64,000 nucleotides of DNA from CBDFLD01 sp965249005 (lineage in GTDB: Bacteria; Acidobacteriota; UBA6911): contig CBDFLD010000023.1 in assembly GCA_965249005.1 (NCBI GenBank), positions 868,001-932,000 of the forward strand. The letters are read 5' to 3'. A program made the position numbers and the translations under genes. This document shows, piece after piece, positions 16,689 to 25,500 of this stretch. How positions within the stretch are numbered: the first letter of the stretch is position 1; the number at the start of each line of letters is the position of its first letter. Below the pieces are notes generated by a model, which searched no databases, was not told the DNA's origin, and saw only the letters and a program-made list of their open reading frames with translations.

Positions 16689-17723
16689 ATGAAAAAAATG
16701 AAACTTGGATTGAATTTTGGTTATTGGGGTTCGGGCGCGGCGGATAACGTACAGCTGGCGCAGGAAGCGGATCGGCTTGGATACCATTCTGTCTGGACCG
16801 CCGAGGCCTATGGGTCTGATTGCATCACACCGCTGACCTGGGTGGCGGCCAAGACGGAGCGCATCCAGGTTGGAACCGCCATCATGCAGATGCCCGCCCG
16901 TTCGCCAGCCAACACCGCCATGACGGCTGCGACTCTAGATCTTCTCACCGGCGGGCGTGTGCTGCTGGGACTGGGAGCCTCCGGGCCTCAGGTGGTAGAG
17001 GGTTGGCATGGAGTCGCCTACGGCAAACCTCTGGGCAGGGCTCGCGAATATGTCAAGATCGTCCGGGCCGTACTCGAAAGGGAGAGGCCGCTGGAGCATC
17101 AGGGCGAGCATTATCAGATCCCGTTTCCCGGGGGTACCGGGCTTGGCAAACCACTGAAGTCGATCTTGCACCCGCTTCGATCGGATATTCCTATTTATCT
17201 GGCCGCAATCGGACCCAAAAATGTCGCGCTTGCTGCCGAGATTGCCGACGGCTGGCTGCCGGTCTTTTTCTCTCCCGATCGGATGGACACATACCGTGGC
17301 TATCTCGAAGAAGGATTCGCACGGGCAGCAGGGAGTAAGAAACTCTCCGACCTTGACATAGCGCCATCGGTCTCGGTGCGGATGGGAGACGACGCATCTG
17401 CCTGTCGCGACGCTCTCAAGCCGGATCTCGCTTTGTATATTGGAGGGATGGGAGCACGGAACCGAAACTTCTACTATAATTTAGCCTGCCGGTACGGATA
17501 CGAAGAACCGGCGACAAGAATCCAGGACTTTTTTCTGGAGGGGAAAAGGCGGGAAGCCGTGGCGGCGGTGCCGGACGAACTGGTGGATGAGGTGACTCTC
17601 TGTGGTCCGAAGGAAAGAATCGCGGACCGGCTGAAGGTTTGGGAGAGTTCCGGAGTCGGGACGCTCATCTGCAGCGCGGCGGATATCGGCACGGTACGAA
17701 CAATGGCGGAATTGGTTCTATGA
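16689..17723 (+). CDS. LLM-class (luciferase-like) flavin/F420-dependent oxidoreductase
   Basis: This 344-residue TIM-barrel oxidoreductase begins KLGLNFGYWGSGAADNVQLA and includes GYHSVWTAEAYGSDCITPL, IQVGTAIMQMPARSPANTAM and TGGRVLLGLGASGPQVVEGW. These are typical of F420- or FMN-dependent luciferase-like monooxygenases and dehydrogenases. The cofactor and substrate are not decidable here. GAGGAGGGATG provides a strong ribosome-binding site. It may be co-transcribed with trmL. Confidence 0.88.
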   Translation: MKKMKLGLNFGYWGSGAADNVQLAQEADRLGYHSVWTAEAYGSDCITPLTWVAAKTERIQVGTAIMQMPARSPANTAMTAATLDLLTGGRVLLGLGASGPQVVEGWHGVAYGKPLGRAREYVKIVRAVLERERPLEHQGEHYQIPFPGGTGLGKPLKSILHPLRSDIPIYLAAIGPKNVALAAEIADGWLPVFFSPDRMDTYRGYLEEGFARAAGSKKLSDLDIAPSVSVRMGDDASACRDALKPDLALYIGGMGARNRNFYYNLACRYGYEEPATRIQDFFLEGKRREAVAAVPDELVDEVTLCGPKERIADRLKVWESSGVGTLICSAADIGTVRTMAELVL

Positions 17724-17816
17724 TGGCCCGGGTCTGCGCCCCGGCGCGCTTTCCGCTTTGCACGGACCGCCTCTGGGGCCAAGGGTATCCACATTGCTCG
17801 ATCACCTGAGGCAGTG

Positions 17817-18470
17817 ATGAATCTTACCCTTCCCGGCGCCGCGTCCGTGGAGCTCGAGGCTAGGCTGAGCGAGCCCGCAGGGCGAACTGTTCGAGGATCA
17901 GCGGTGGTTTGCCATCCACATCCCCTTTACGGCGGAACGATGGACAACAAAGTAGTGTACCGTTCCCACAAGGCGGCCATGGGGGCCGGCATGGCCACGC
18001 TCCGATTCAATTTCCGTGGGGTCGGAGCGAGTACCGGGAGTTATGATCGCGGCCAAGGGGAGGGCGACGATGTATCGACCGCCATTGATTTCATGAGCTC
18101 TTCGTATCCGTCTGCGCCCGTTTTCTTGATCGGCTTTTCGTTTGGGGCGTTGGTGGGACTTCGGGTAGGGTCTAGAGACGCGCGCGTGAAAGCCATGGTG
18201 GGACTGGGTGCACCCGTGGGCACCTATGATTTCGGTTTTCTACTGGACGAGCCGAAGCCGACCCTCTTTGTGGTCGGCACCGAGGATCAATTCTGCGACA
18301 ATGACAAGATGAGCCAATTGGCCGAGAGCATGGGGCCGATGGGAATCCTCCGCTGGATCGACGGGGCGGATCATTTCTTTGCCCAGGACCTCGTTCCTGT
18401 TCAAACGGAGATCACCCGTTTTCTCGAAGTGCAAGCAGCCTCTTCTGAGCGCTCGGCGAGGGATTCATGA
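17817..18470 (+). CDS. Alpha/beta hydrolase (dienelactone hydrolase-like)
   Basis: This 217-residue protein shows VVCHPHPLYGGTMDN near residue 30, the nucleophile elbow GFSFGA, the acid region VVGTEDQFCDN and the histidine region DGADHFF. These are features of small cytoplasmic alpha/beta hydrolases often annotated as alpha/beta family hydrolases of unknown substrate. The ATG at 17817 has GAGG five bases upstream; a GTG at 17814 is an alternative. Its stop overlaps the next gene by four bases (ATGA), indicating translational coupling. Confidence 0.85.
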   Translation: MNLTLPGAASVELEARLSEPAGRTVRGSAVVCHPHPLYGGTMDNKVVYRSHKAAMGAGMATLRFNFRGVGASTGSYDRGQGEGDDVSTAIDFMSSSYPSAPVFLIGFSFGALVGLRVGSRDARVKAMVGLGAPVGTYDFGFLLDEPKPTLFVVGTEDQFCDNDKMSQLAESMGPMGILRWIDGADHFFAQDLVPVQTEITRFLEVQAASSERSARDS

Positions 18471-19462
18471 GGCGCGCAGTGATCTCGCTCGGGCTCTGGT
18501 TCCTGGTTGCGGCGACAGCTGCGAGTGAACCCTCCGGCTTTGTTCAGGTGACCGACCATTGTTATTATCTCGCCGCGAACGAAAAAAGAGGTAACATCGG
18601 AGCGATTGTCACGGATGAAGGCGTCGTTGTCGTGGACCCTCAGCGTGTCCCCGATGGGTACCGACTGACACGTGCCTTGCGAGCTATCACCCCAAAACCA
18701 GTGCGGTGGGTTATCCGAACTCATGAGCACGCGGATCAGCCAGACGACTTTGACCCCTTCTCCAGGCGGGACGTGACTCAAATCTGGAGCCGACAGACTC
18801 CGAGGCCGGGCCCAAGCGCCGATGACGATGATCCTGGCTTCGGACAGACACCGGAGTCTCTGACGGGACGGTCGTACTACACTTTCAAGGAGCAGATGCA
18901 TCTCTTCCCATCCGGCCTCGAGGTGCGAATTCTCCGATTGGGGTACAGAGCTCATACGGGAAGCGATATCGTGGTTTTCGTCCCATCGGAAAAGGTGCTC
19001 ATCGCGGGGGATCTTTATGCTCCGGGCCGCTATCCGGACATCCCCGAGGCTGACAATGGGAGTGCGATCGGATGGCTCGAGGGTTTGAGCCAGGTGATTG
19101 ATTCGATACCGTTGCACAAGGCAGCAATTCCCGCGGAGCCGGACCCGACGGAAATCGAGCAAGAACAGCAGGATCGGGAAAAGACAGAGACCTCTGGCGA
19201 AGCCGAGTTAGAAGAGCAAGATGAGAAAACCTTGGAGGAACTGGTTTTGGTGGTTCCGGGTCACGGCGAGATGTCGAATCTCCAGGAAGTGAAAGATCTG
19301 TGGCGGGCGGCCAGGAGACTGCGGTCGGCGGCAAAGCGAGCCATCACTGCGGGCCGTTCGAGGGAACAATTCGTGGGACATCCTTCGTTGACCACGGTGC
19401 GGAACTACGAAAACTTCCGACCCTTTGCGGAGTTGATCTACGATGAGCTCAAGAGAAACTGA
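18467..19462 (+). CDS. Secreted MBL-fold protein with degenerate metal site
   Basis: This 331-residue protein has a signal peptide (residues 1-20). Its MBL core includes GVVVVDPQRVPDG, the partial metal motif THEHADQ (His86, His88, Asp90) and VLIAGDLYAPGRYPD. The canonical HxHxDH lacks its last histidine (Gln91). A charged insertion rich in Glu/Gln (EIEQEQQDREKTE) separates the fold from a final VVPGHGEM motif. It could be an active hydrolase with a non-canonical site or a binding protein. It is coupled to the upstream hydrolase gene. Confidence 0.75.
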   Translation: MRRAVISLGLWFLVAATAASEPSGFVQVTDHCYYLAANEKRGNIGAIVTDEGVVVVDPQRVPDGYRLTRALRAITPKPVRWVIRTHEHADQPDDFDPFSRRDVTQIWSRQTPRPGPSADDDDPGFGQTPESLTGRSYYTFKEQMHLFPSGLEVRILRLGYRAHTGSDIVVFVPSEKVLIAGDLYAPGRYPDIPEADNGSAIGWLEGLSQVIDSIPLHKAAIPAEPDPTEIEQEQQDREKTETSGEAELEEQDEKTLEELVLVVPGHGEMSNLQEVKDLWRAARRLRSAAKRAITAGRSREQFVGHPSLTTVRNYENFRPFAELIYDELKRN

Positions 19463-19474
19463 CTTCCTTTTGTT

Positions 19475-19524
19475 CGCGATCCGTTGGAACAATTGCACCT
19501 TTGGAGAGGTTCCAGCGGATCGCG
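19475..19524 (+). promoter_or_regulatory. Strong hairpin between MBL gene and thiC
   Basis: CGCGATCCGTTGGAAC (19475-19490) pairs with GTTCCAGCGGATCGCG (19509-19524) with a single mismatch across an 18-base loop. No T-run follows. It may terminate or insulate the upstream operon or regulate thiC; there is no TPP-riboswitch consensus in this leader. Confidence 0.6.
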
Positions 19525-19606
19525 CCGCCCGGAAAATCGGTGACCGCCGGATGCGGTAGCAACTTGCACTCGGTTTTGGCAGAATGAAGGAACGGGAGGA
19601 GAAACC

Positions 19607-21370
19607 ATGAAAAGAGTCCGCAACGCGGAGCCCACGAGCCAAATTGCCAACCGGCAACCTTTTCCTTCATCCCGCAAGGTGTACCTTGCGGGCTCGAATG
19701 GAATTCGGGTTCCCGTGCGCGAGATTTCGCTTCAGCCGACCAAAGCGAGGAACGGCCAGGCCGAAATCAACGCTCCCTTAAGAGTTTACGACACATCCGG
19801 TCCGTACACCGACCCCAAAGTCGCCGTCGATCTTCGTCAAGGGCTCCCGCCTCTGCGTGACCAATGGATCAATTCTCGTGGGAGCCACGAGAAAGTTCAA
19901 CCGAGTTATCGACCCATCAGCGGTCACAGCGATCCAGATACCCCCCTGCCTCGGAGACGGGATGTGCTACGGGCGCGCGGCAGTGCCACTCAAATGCACT
20001 ACGCACGCAAAGGCGTGGTTACTGCGGAAATGGAGTTCATCGCACTTCGCGAAGGGATCGAACCCGAATTCGTTCGGAGTGAGGTCGCGAGAGGAAGAGC
20101 AATCATTCCGGCGAACATCAATCACCCCGAGCTGGAGCCGATGATTATCGGCCGGAACTTCCTGGTGAAGATCAATGCCAACATTGGAAACTCGGTCGTG
20201 ACATCGTCGATCGAAGAAGAGGTAGAAAAGATGACCTGGGCTATCCGCTGGGGTGCGGACACGGTCATGGATCTATCGACGGGCAAGAACATTCATGAGA
20301 CGCGAGAGTGGATCATTCGCAACTCGCCAGTACCGATCGGGACTGTTCCCATTTACCAGGCTCTGGAAAAGGTGGAGGGAAACGCTCCAGATCTCACCTG
20401 GGAAATCTACCGCGACACGCTGGTGGAACAGGCCGAGCAAGGGGTCGACTACTTCACGATTCATGCCGGTGTACTGCTGCGCTATATACCACTTACAGCG
20501 AAGCGAGTGACGGGAATCGTGAGCCGTGGTGGATCGATCATGGCAAAGTGGTGCTTGGCTCACCATCAGGAGAGCTTTCTTTATACCAGGTTTGATGAAA
20601 TCTGCGAGATCATGAAGAGCTACGATGTTTCATTCTCGCTCGGCGATGGTTTGCGCCCCGGATCGGTTGCCGATGCCAATGACGACGCTCAGTTCGGGGA
20701 GCTCGAAACATTGGGGGAGCTTACCCTCAGAGCTTGGGAACACGACTGCCAGGTGATGATCGAGGGTCCAGGCCATGTTCCGATGCATCTGGTCAAAGAA
20801 AATATGGATCGGCAGCTCGAGACTTGCCATGAAGCCCCGTTTTATACTCTTGGGCCTCTGATCACGGACATTGCTCCGGGATACGATCACATTACCAGTG
20901 GTATCGGAGCTGCCATGATCGGATGGCTGGGAACAGCCATGCTTTGCTACGTCACCCCAAAAGAGCATCTGGGGCTTCCCAACAAGAAGGATGTGAAAGA
21001 TGGGGTGATCGCCTACAAGATCGCCGCTCACGCCGCGGACCTGGCAAAAGGACATCCCAGCGCTCGCGAGCGGGATGACGCTCTATCGAAAGCCAGGTTC
21101 GAGTTTCGCTGGGAGGATCAGTTCAATCTTTCCCTGGATCCAGACACGGCCCGTGAGTTTCACGACGAGACGCTCCCCCAAGATGGGGCGAAGGTCGCTC
21201 ACTTCTGCAGCATGTGTGGGCCGAATTTCTGTTCGATGAAAATCACTCAGGAAGTGCGCGACTTCGCAGAACGCGCCGGCGTCTCCGAAGCAGAGGCTCT
21301 CGAGGAGGGTATGACTGAAAAAAGCCAGGAGTTCTTGGCCAAGGGAGGCCGGATATATCAGAAGGTGTAA
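19607..21370 (+). CDS. thiC: Phosphomethylpyrimidine synthase ThiC
   Basis: This 587-residue radical-SAM enzyme converts aminoimidazole ribotide to HMP phosphate in thiamin biosynthesis. Family blocks are present in order: VRVYDTSGPYTDP-like start region, TQMHYARKGVVTAEMEFIA, GRNFLVKINANIGNS, TIHAGVLLRY, SRGGSIMAKWCLAHH, QVMIEGPGHVPMH, ITDIAPGYDHI and the C-terminal cluster ligands C534, C537 and C542 in FCSMCGPNFCS. The segment after WINSRG is less conserved than usual but keeps frame. No TPP riboswitch is visible upstream. GGAGGAGA precedes the start. Confidence 0.96.
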   Translation: MKRVRNAEPTSQIANRQPFPSSRKVYLAGSNGIRVPVREISLQPTKARNGQAEINAPLRVYDTSGPYTDPKVAVDLRQGLPPLRDQWINSRGSHEKVQPSYRPISGHSDPDTPLPRRRDVLRARGSATQMHYARKGVVTAEMEFIALREGIEPEFVRSEVARGRAIIPANINHPELEPMIIGRNFLVKINANIGNSVVTSSIEEEVEKMTWAIRWGADTVMDLSTGKNIHETREWIIRNSPVPIGTVPIYQALEKVEGNAPDLTWEIYRDTLVEQAEQGVDYFTIHAGVLLRYIPLTAKRVTGIVSRGGSIMAKWCLAHHQESFLYTRFDEICEIMKSYDVSFSLGDGLRPGSVADANDDAQFGELETLGELTLRAWEHDCQVMIEGPGHVPMHLVKENMDRQLETCHEAPFYTLGPLITDIAPGYDHITSGIGAAMIGWLGTAMLCYVTPKEHLGLPNKKDVKDGVIAYKIAAHAADLAKGHPSARERDDALSKARFEFRWEDQFNLSLDPDTAREFHDETLPQDGAKVAHFCSMCGPNFCSMKITQEVRDFAERAGVSEAEALEEGMTEKSQEFLAKGGRIYQKV

Positions 21371-21520
21371 GCTTTCAGCGTCCGACCAGCGCGACGCGCC
21401 GGTCACTTGGGAACGTAACTGCCCTGAACAGCCTGAAAAACGTGGTTCTGGGCGATTTGCTAAATTACACGCATAACAGCAGATCCGCGAGCAGTTACTT
21501 GAGAGCTCTCAGCGGTTAGC
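21371..21520. repeat. Dispersed ~150-bp intergenic repeat, copy B
   Basis: This is the second copy of the element at 14281-14440, beginning at the base after the thiC stop. The central hairpin arms are GACCAGCGC / GCGCCGGTC with one mismatch. Differences from copy A are scattered substitutions, so the copies are old rather than freshly duplicated. It is immediately followed by the 9-1-9 palindrome at 21522-21540. Confidence 0.88.
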
Positions 21521-21938
21521 TTCGGTTCTCCGAGAACCGACTACAGTAGGACGGCAATATTCGATCCCCCAAGATACGGAAGATACGGAATCTCCGTCCA
21601 CAAATACTTCCACTGCTACAGTTAAAATCAACCCTGATCAGGTGAACCGTTGATCTGATCCTTGCCACCCGTACCAGGGCTCACAGAGCCAGCCGCAACG
21701 TACACACCAGCACGCACAAACTCTTTCTTGAGACCGACGAGTTTCGACGCCGAAGCTGAGGGCTGATAGCTGACCGCTGAGGGCGTATAGGGGCGTTAGC
21801 CCCATACCATATCTCTTTGCTTTTTCTTCGTTTGAGAGACTAATTTTTTTCTGGGTATGTGCCGATCTCTAGAAGGGCGGAACGTGCCGCTTGGGCGTCG
21901 TAGTGAGGCTACACTGGAGATCAGCGAGACCAACGAAT
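21521..21938. other. Intergenic gap with palindrome and CAGC-type repeats
   Basis: About 418 non-coding bases. TCGGTTCTC-C-GAGAACCGA (21522-21540) is a perfect 9-1-9 palindrome. Near 21755 the sequence GCTGAGGGCTGATAGCTGAC matches the CTATCAGC-type motifs flanking copy A. Neither strand carries a supported gene. Confidence 0.6.
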
Positions 21939-22478
21939 ATGACAAAGCAAGACCAAACCAAAAAAGAATCGCTTGCAAAAGACGACAACGCCGAACGCCG
22001 GGACGCGGCCCGTTGGCCTGCCCCGCACGTTCCCTGGTTTCGAGACGTGAAGCTTATTTCAGGTCCCGAGGTTCAGCTGCTCAATGTTTCGCGCGGGGGT
22101 GCGTTGCTCGAAGGCGAAACCTATCTATCCCCTCGTTCGATGGTCGCCGTTCGGCTGGACACCACCGATGCAACGCTGCTGATCAAGGGACGGGTGCTCC
22201 GGTCGGTCGTGGCATCGGAATCCGATCACCGGACGCTTTACCATACCGGTATTGCGTTTGATCAAGACCTTCACATCATGGACTCGGAACAGATCCGAGC
22301 GCTTTTTCAAAGGACTGTCTCGGACTCAGAACATGAATTCCAGGCCCCTCTCGAGGAAACAGAGGGTTCCACCCGGGAACACGAAAACGAGAAACCGATG
22401 GAAGTTTTGACTCTCAAGACCTCGGTGGACCGTTCCGCAGCCTACCTCTCTAAGATTTTTGGGGTCAACGACTGGTAA
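21939..22478 (+). CDS. PilZ-domain protein
   Basis: This 179-residue cytoplasmic protein has a PilZ-like domain (residues 18-115): the RRDAARW start is in the position of the RxxxR c-di-GMP motif, followed by LLNVSRGGALLEGETYLSPRS in the position of the D/NxSxxG motif. An acidic tail follows (about 120-165). PilZ domains bind cyclic di-GMP. The ATG at 21939 is preferred over an upstream GTG frame because it precedes the hydrophilic lead-in. It lies 59 bases upstream of the giant receiver/pseudokinase gene and may act with it in a c-di-GMP-linked output. Confidence 0.78.
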   Translation: MTKQDQTKKESLAKDDNAERRDAARWPAPHVPWFRDVKLISGPEVQLLNVSRGGALLEGETYLSPRSMVAVRLDTTDATLLIKGRVLRSVVASESDHRTLYHTGIAFDQDLHIMDSEQIRALFQRTVSDSEHEFQAPLEETEGSTREHENEKPMEVLTLKTSVDRSAAYLSKIFGVNDW

Positions 22479-22537
22479 TCCCCGCCCTTTTTGCCTGAAA
22501 ACGCGAAGGGGTTTTTCTGCCTTACCATAAAGGACGT

Positions 22538-25500
22538 ATGAAAGTACTCTATGTGACAGAGAACCTTCGTGACGCGGACTTTCTCGAGCACGAGCTTCGT
22601 CAATCGGATGAAGCTTTTGAGGTCGACGTTTCCCCGGATCCGCAGGATGCCCTGCGTCGCCTCACGATCGTGGGACACGATGTTGTTCTCGTCGATGGTT
22701 CGCCCGCGCAGCGCCTGAACTCAATCATTCAGATCCACCGTGAAAAGCCTAGCCTTGCGATCCTCCTCCTCATAGGGCCCAGGGAGGAAGACCCGCCCTT
22801 GGGCGCGCTGAAAGCGGGTGCCAACGATTACGTTGTCAAGAAGCCCGACTATGTAAAATTTCTCCCAGACACGATCAAGCGCGTGACGGCCCCAAAAAAG
22901 GAAGAGGTTGAACGAACCAACCTTCCAATCCGCGTCTTGTATGCCGGTCACGATGAAGTCGTTCGTCGATATCTTGCCCAAATGTCGAGCTTTCATTTGG
23001 AGACGGCCGACTTTGCTCCGGATGGCTCGGGTTTGATGGTAGGGGCAGAGGCTCCTTGCGAAGTGGCCCTCTTGGATGAAACCCTCCCACATATTAACGT
23101 TCTGCAGCTCTTGAAAGAGATCCACCTGAAGGCCCCGGGAGTTCCTGTCGTCTTGCTGGCGGACACCGATCGCGACGATGTTGTCCTGCAAGCGTTGCGC
23201 TTGGGAGCCTCCGACTGCGTCTTGAAGACCGGAGACTACCTCGCACGATTACTCTTGACTCTCCCGAAGGTCGTCGCTCGCCGGGATTTGTTGCAGGAGC
23301 GAAACGCGCTGGTCTCCACGGAGGAAAGACTTCGACTTGTCATCGAATTCGTGCCCACCTGCGTCATATTGCTCGATGGGAACGGGACCATCGTGGCGAT
23401 GAACTGGACCGGGCTGTCGCTGATTGGCGCCGCACGTCTTGAGGAGATCGTAGGTCGTGATTTTCTGGAGTTCGTCCAGGAAGGTGATCGTGGCCCGATG
23501 AGACAGTTCATCGACAAAGTCTGCGCGGGAACGCGAAAATCAACTCGATTTCACTGGACTGGATTGAACGGGGTCCATCGCCACCTCGAGTCCCGTGCAG
23601 TTCCGTTTCGACGCGATACGAGCGGCGCTCCGGCAATGTTGGCCGTGGTTCACGATCTTGCGACGACGCAAAGTAGAGAGCTGGATGCAAACACGCTGTC
23701 GGGCGCATTGGACGTGACCAGATCACTGGCTGACGATCCGTCGTCACTGGCTGACGATCCGTCGTCCCCGCCTTCCGGGGGGCCTTCCAATGGCGACTCC
23801 GACGAAGTCACGCAATTGTCTCGAGCGCTCGAAGACGCTTCTCAAACAGCGAGTCGGGAACGTGCCGAAAAAGCACGCGTAGCGACCGAGCTCGACGCGA
23901 TCAAGGCAAAACACGATCTGTTGCTTGAGGGTCACGATCAGGAACGTCAAGAATGGGAAAGGGTCCGCGAAGAGCTCCAGCAACGGCTTCGAGCTGCCGA
24001 AGAGAAAGGCCGCGCGAATGCGGCGGTGGGCGAGAGGTTGCAAGAGGCATTTGCCCGGCAGCTGGAATTCGTCGAGGAGCTCAGCGTCGAACGGGCCAAG
24101 CTGAGAACCCTCCTCAAGGATGGTCAAGATCAACAGCGATTGGTGGACGAGGAGAGCGCACGGCGCATCGATCTCGAAGAAAAGCTTCGATGGTCGGATA
24201 CCAAACAAAAACAACTCTCCAAAGACTTGGAGCAGCTTCGAGCCAGCGAGTTGGGAGAAAGACACGAACAGACAAATGAGCAAATCGAATCGATCCAGGG
24301 TCCAACGGACATCCCACCCGGCGCCGGGAGCGTCGCAAATCCAGATTCTCAATCGCCTCTCGCGGTACAGTCTTTGCCGGAAATCGTGCAGCAACACCTG
24401 GACATCCCGTCGGCCATTGGCGAAAAGAATCGTCTGCAACTCGTCCAAGGATCGACGGGATCGACGGGATCAACAGGTGACGCGGGCGATGGCGGAAGCA
24501 TTGCGGAGGACGATCCAGGTTCGATCTCGCGCGATATCGGCCCGGCACAATCCGGCCAGCGAGGATCGGAACTCGAACGCGTCGATGTAGAAGCGCAGCT
24601 TCATGGTGTCGAGGATCGCTACAGGCAGGTGCTGGTAAAGCACAACAAGGAAAGGTCGCACTGGGAGAAGTGCCTTCGGGACCTGGAACAAAAGCTTCGA
24701 CTCGAGCGGGAGCAGAGGAATGCGATCGAGATCCGGCTCGCCAACGCGGAGGAAGTCCAGGCAACCTTGGAAGCGAAAAACGTAGAAGAAAGGTCGAAGT
24801 GGGAGGAAGCGCTGAGTAAAGAGGAGGGCCTTCGGCGGCGGGATCAGGAGCGTCTGCAATCTCTGGGCACAGAGCTGAGCACGGAGCAGCAGCGCTACAA
24901 GGGACTGGTCGAAGACTATGGTCGCACGAGTGAGAGACTCGACGCAACTTTTCGAGATATGGAAGAAGAAAAGGCGGAGCGGGCTCGAGTATGTCAATTG
25001 CTGCATGAGACAGAGGCGCGCTACGAAAAGCTGAACGCACAGCGAACGGAGAACTTTCAGCAACTTCTTCACAACGAGCTTTGCAAGGCGAAACAAGAAT
25101 CTGAAGCGTCGCTGCGGATCGTCGAGGCAAGACACCAGGAGGAAATAGGCCAGCTAAAAGGGGAGCTGGACCGCTCCAAAGTAGATTACGATCAACAGCT
25201 CTCGCGCCAGCGAGAGTCGCGGGAAGGTCTGGAGAACCAGATTCGAGTTGTACAGGAGCAATACGATCGTCTCGTGAAAAGCGAGACTTTCGGCTTCGCT
25301 ATAACCACGCTGGAAGGTCGGATCATTCGGTGTAACGACACACTCGGAAGCCTGCTGGGCTATTCAGGGGCGGAATCCTTGATGCGCAACCTTCACCAGT
25401 GTGACTTGAATGACTGGCTAGCTCGTGCAGACCATCGGCAGCAACTCCAGGAGGCGGAGAATACAACGCATGCGGAGGCTTGTTTGCGTCGATGCGACGG

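Noticed and set aside
19463..19606. TPP riboswitch upstream of thiC
   Set aside because: The conserved TPP-aptamer sequences are not present; only a simple hairpin is seen.
24114..25130. A 338-codon minus-strand open frame inside the pseudokinase gene
   Set aside because: It is antisense to the coiled-coil coding region, with Pro/Arg/Ser-rich composition typical of shadow frames.
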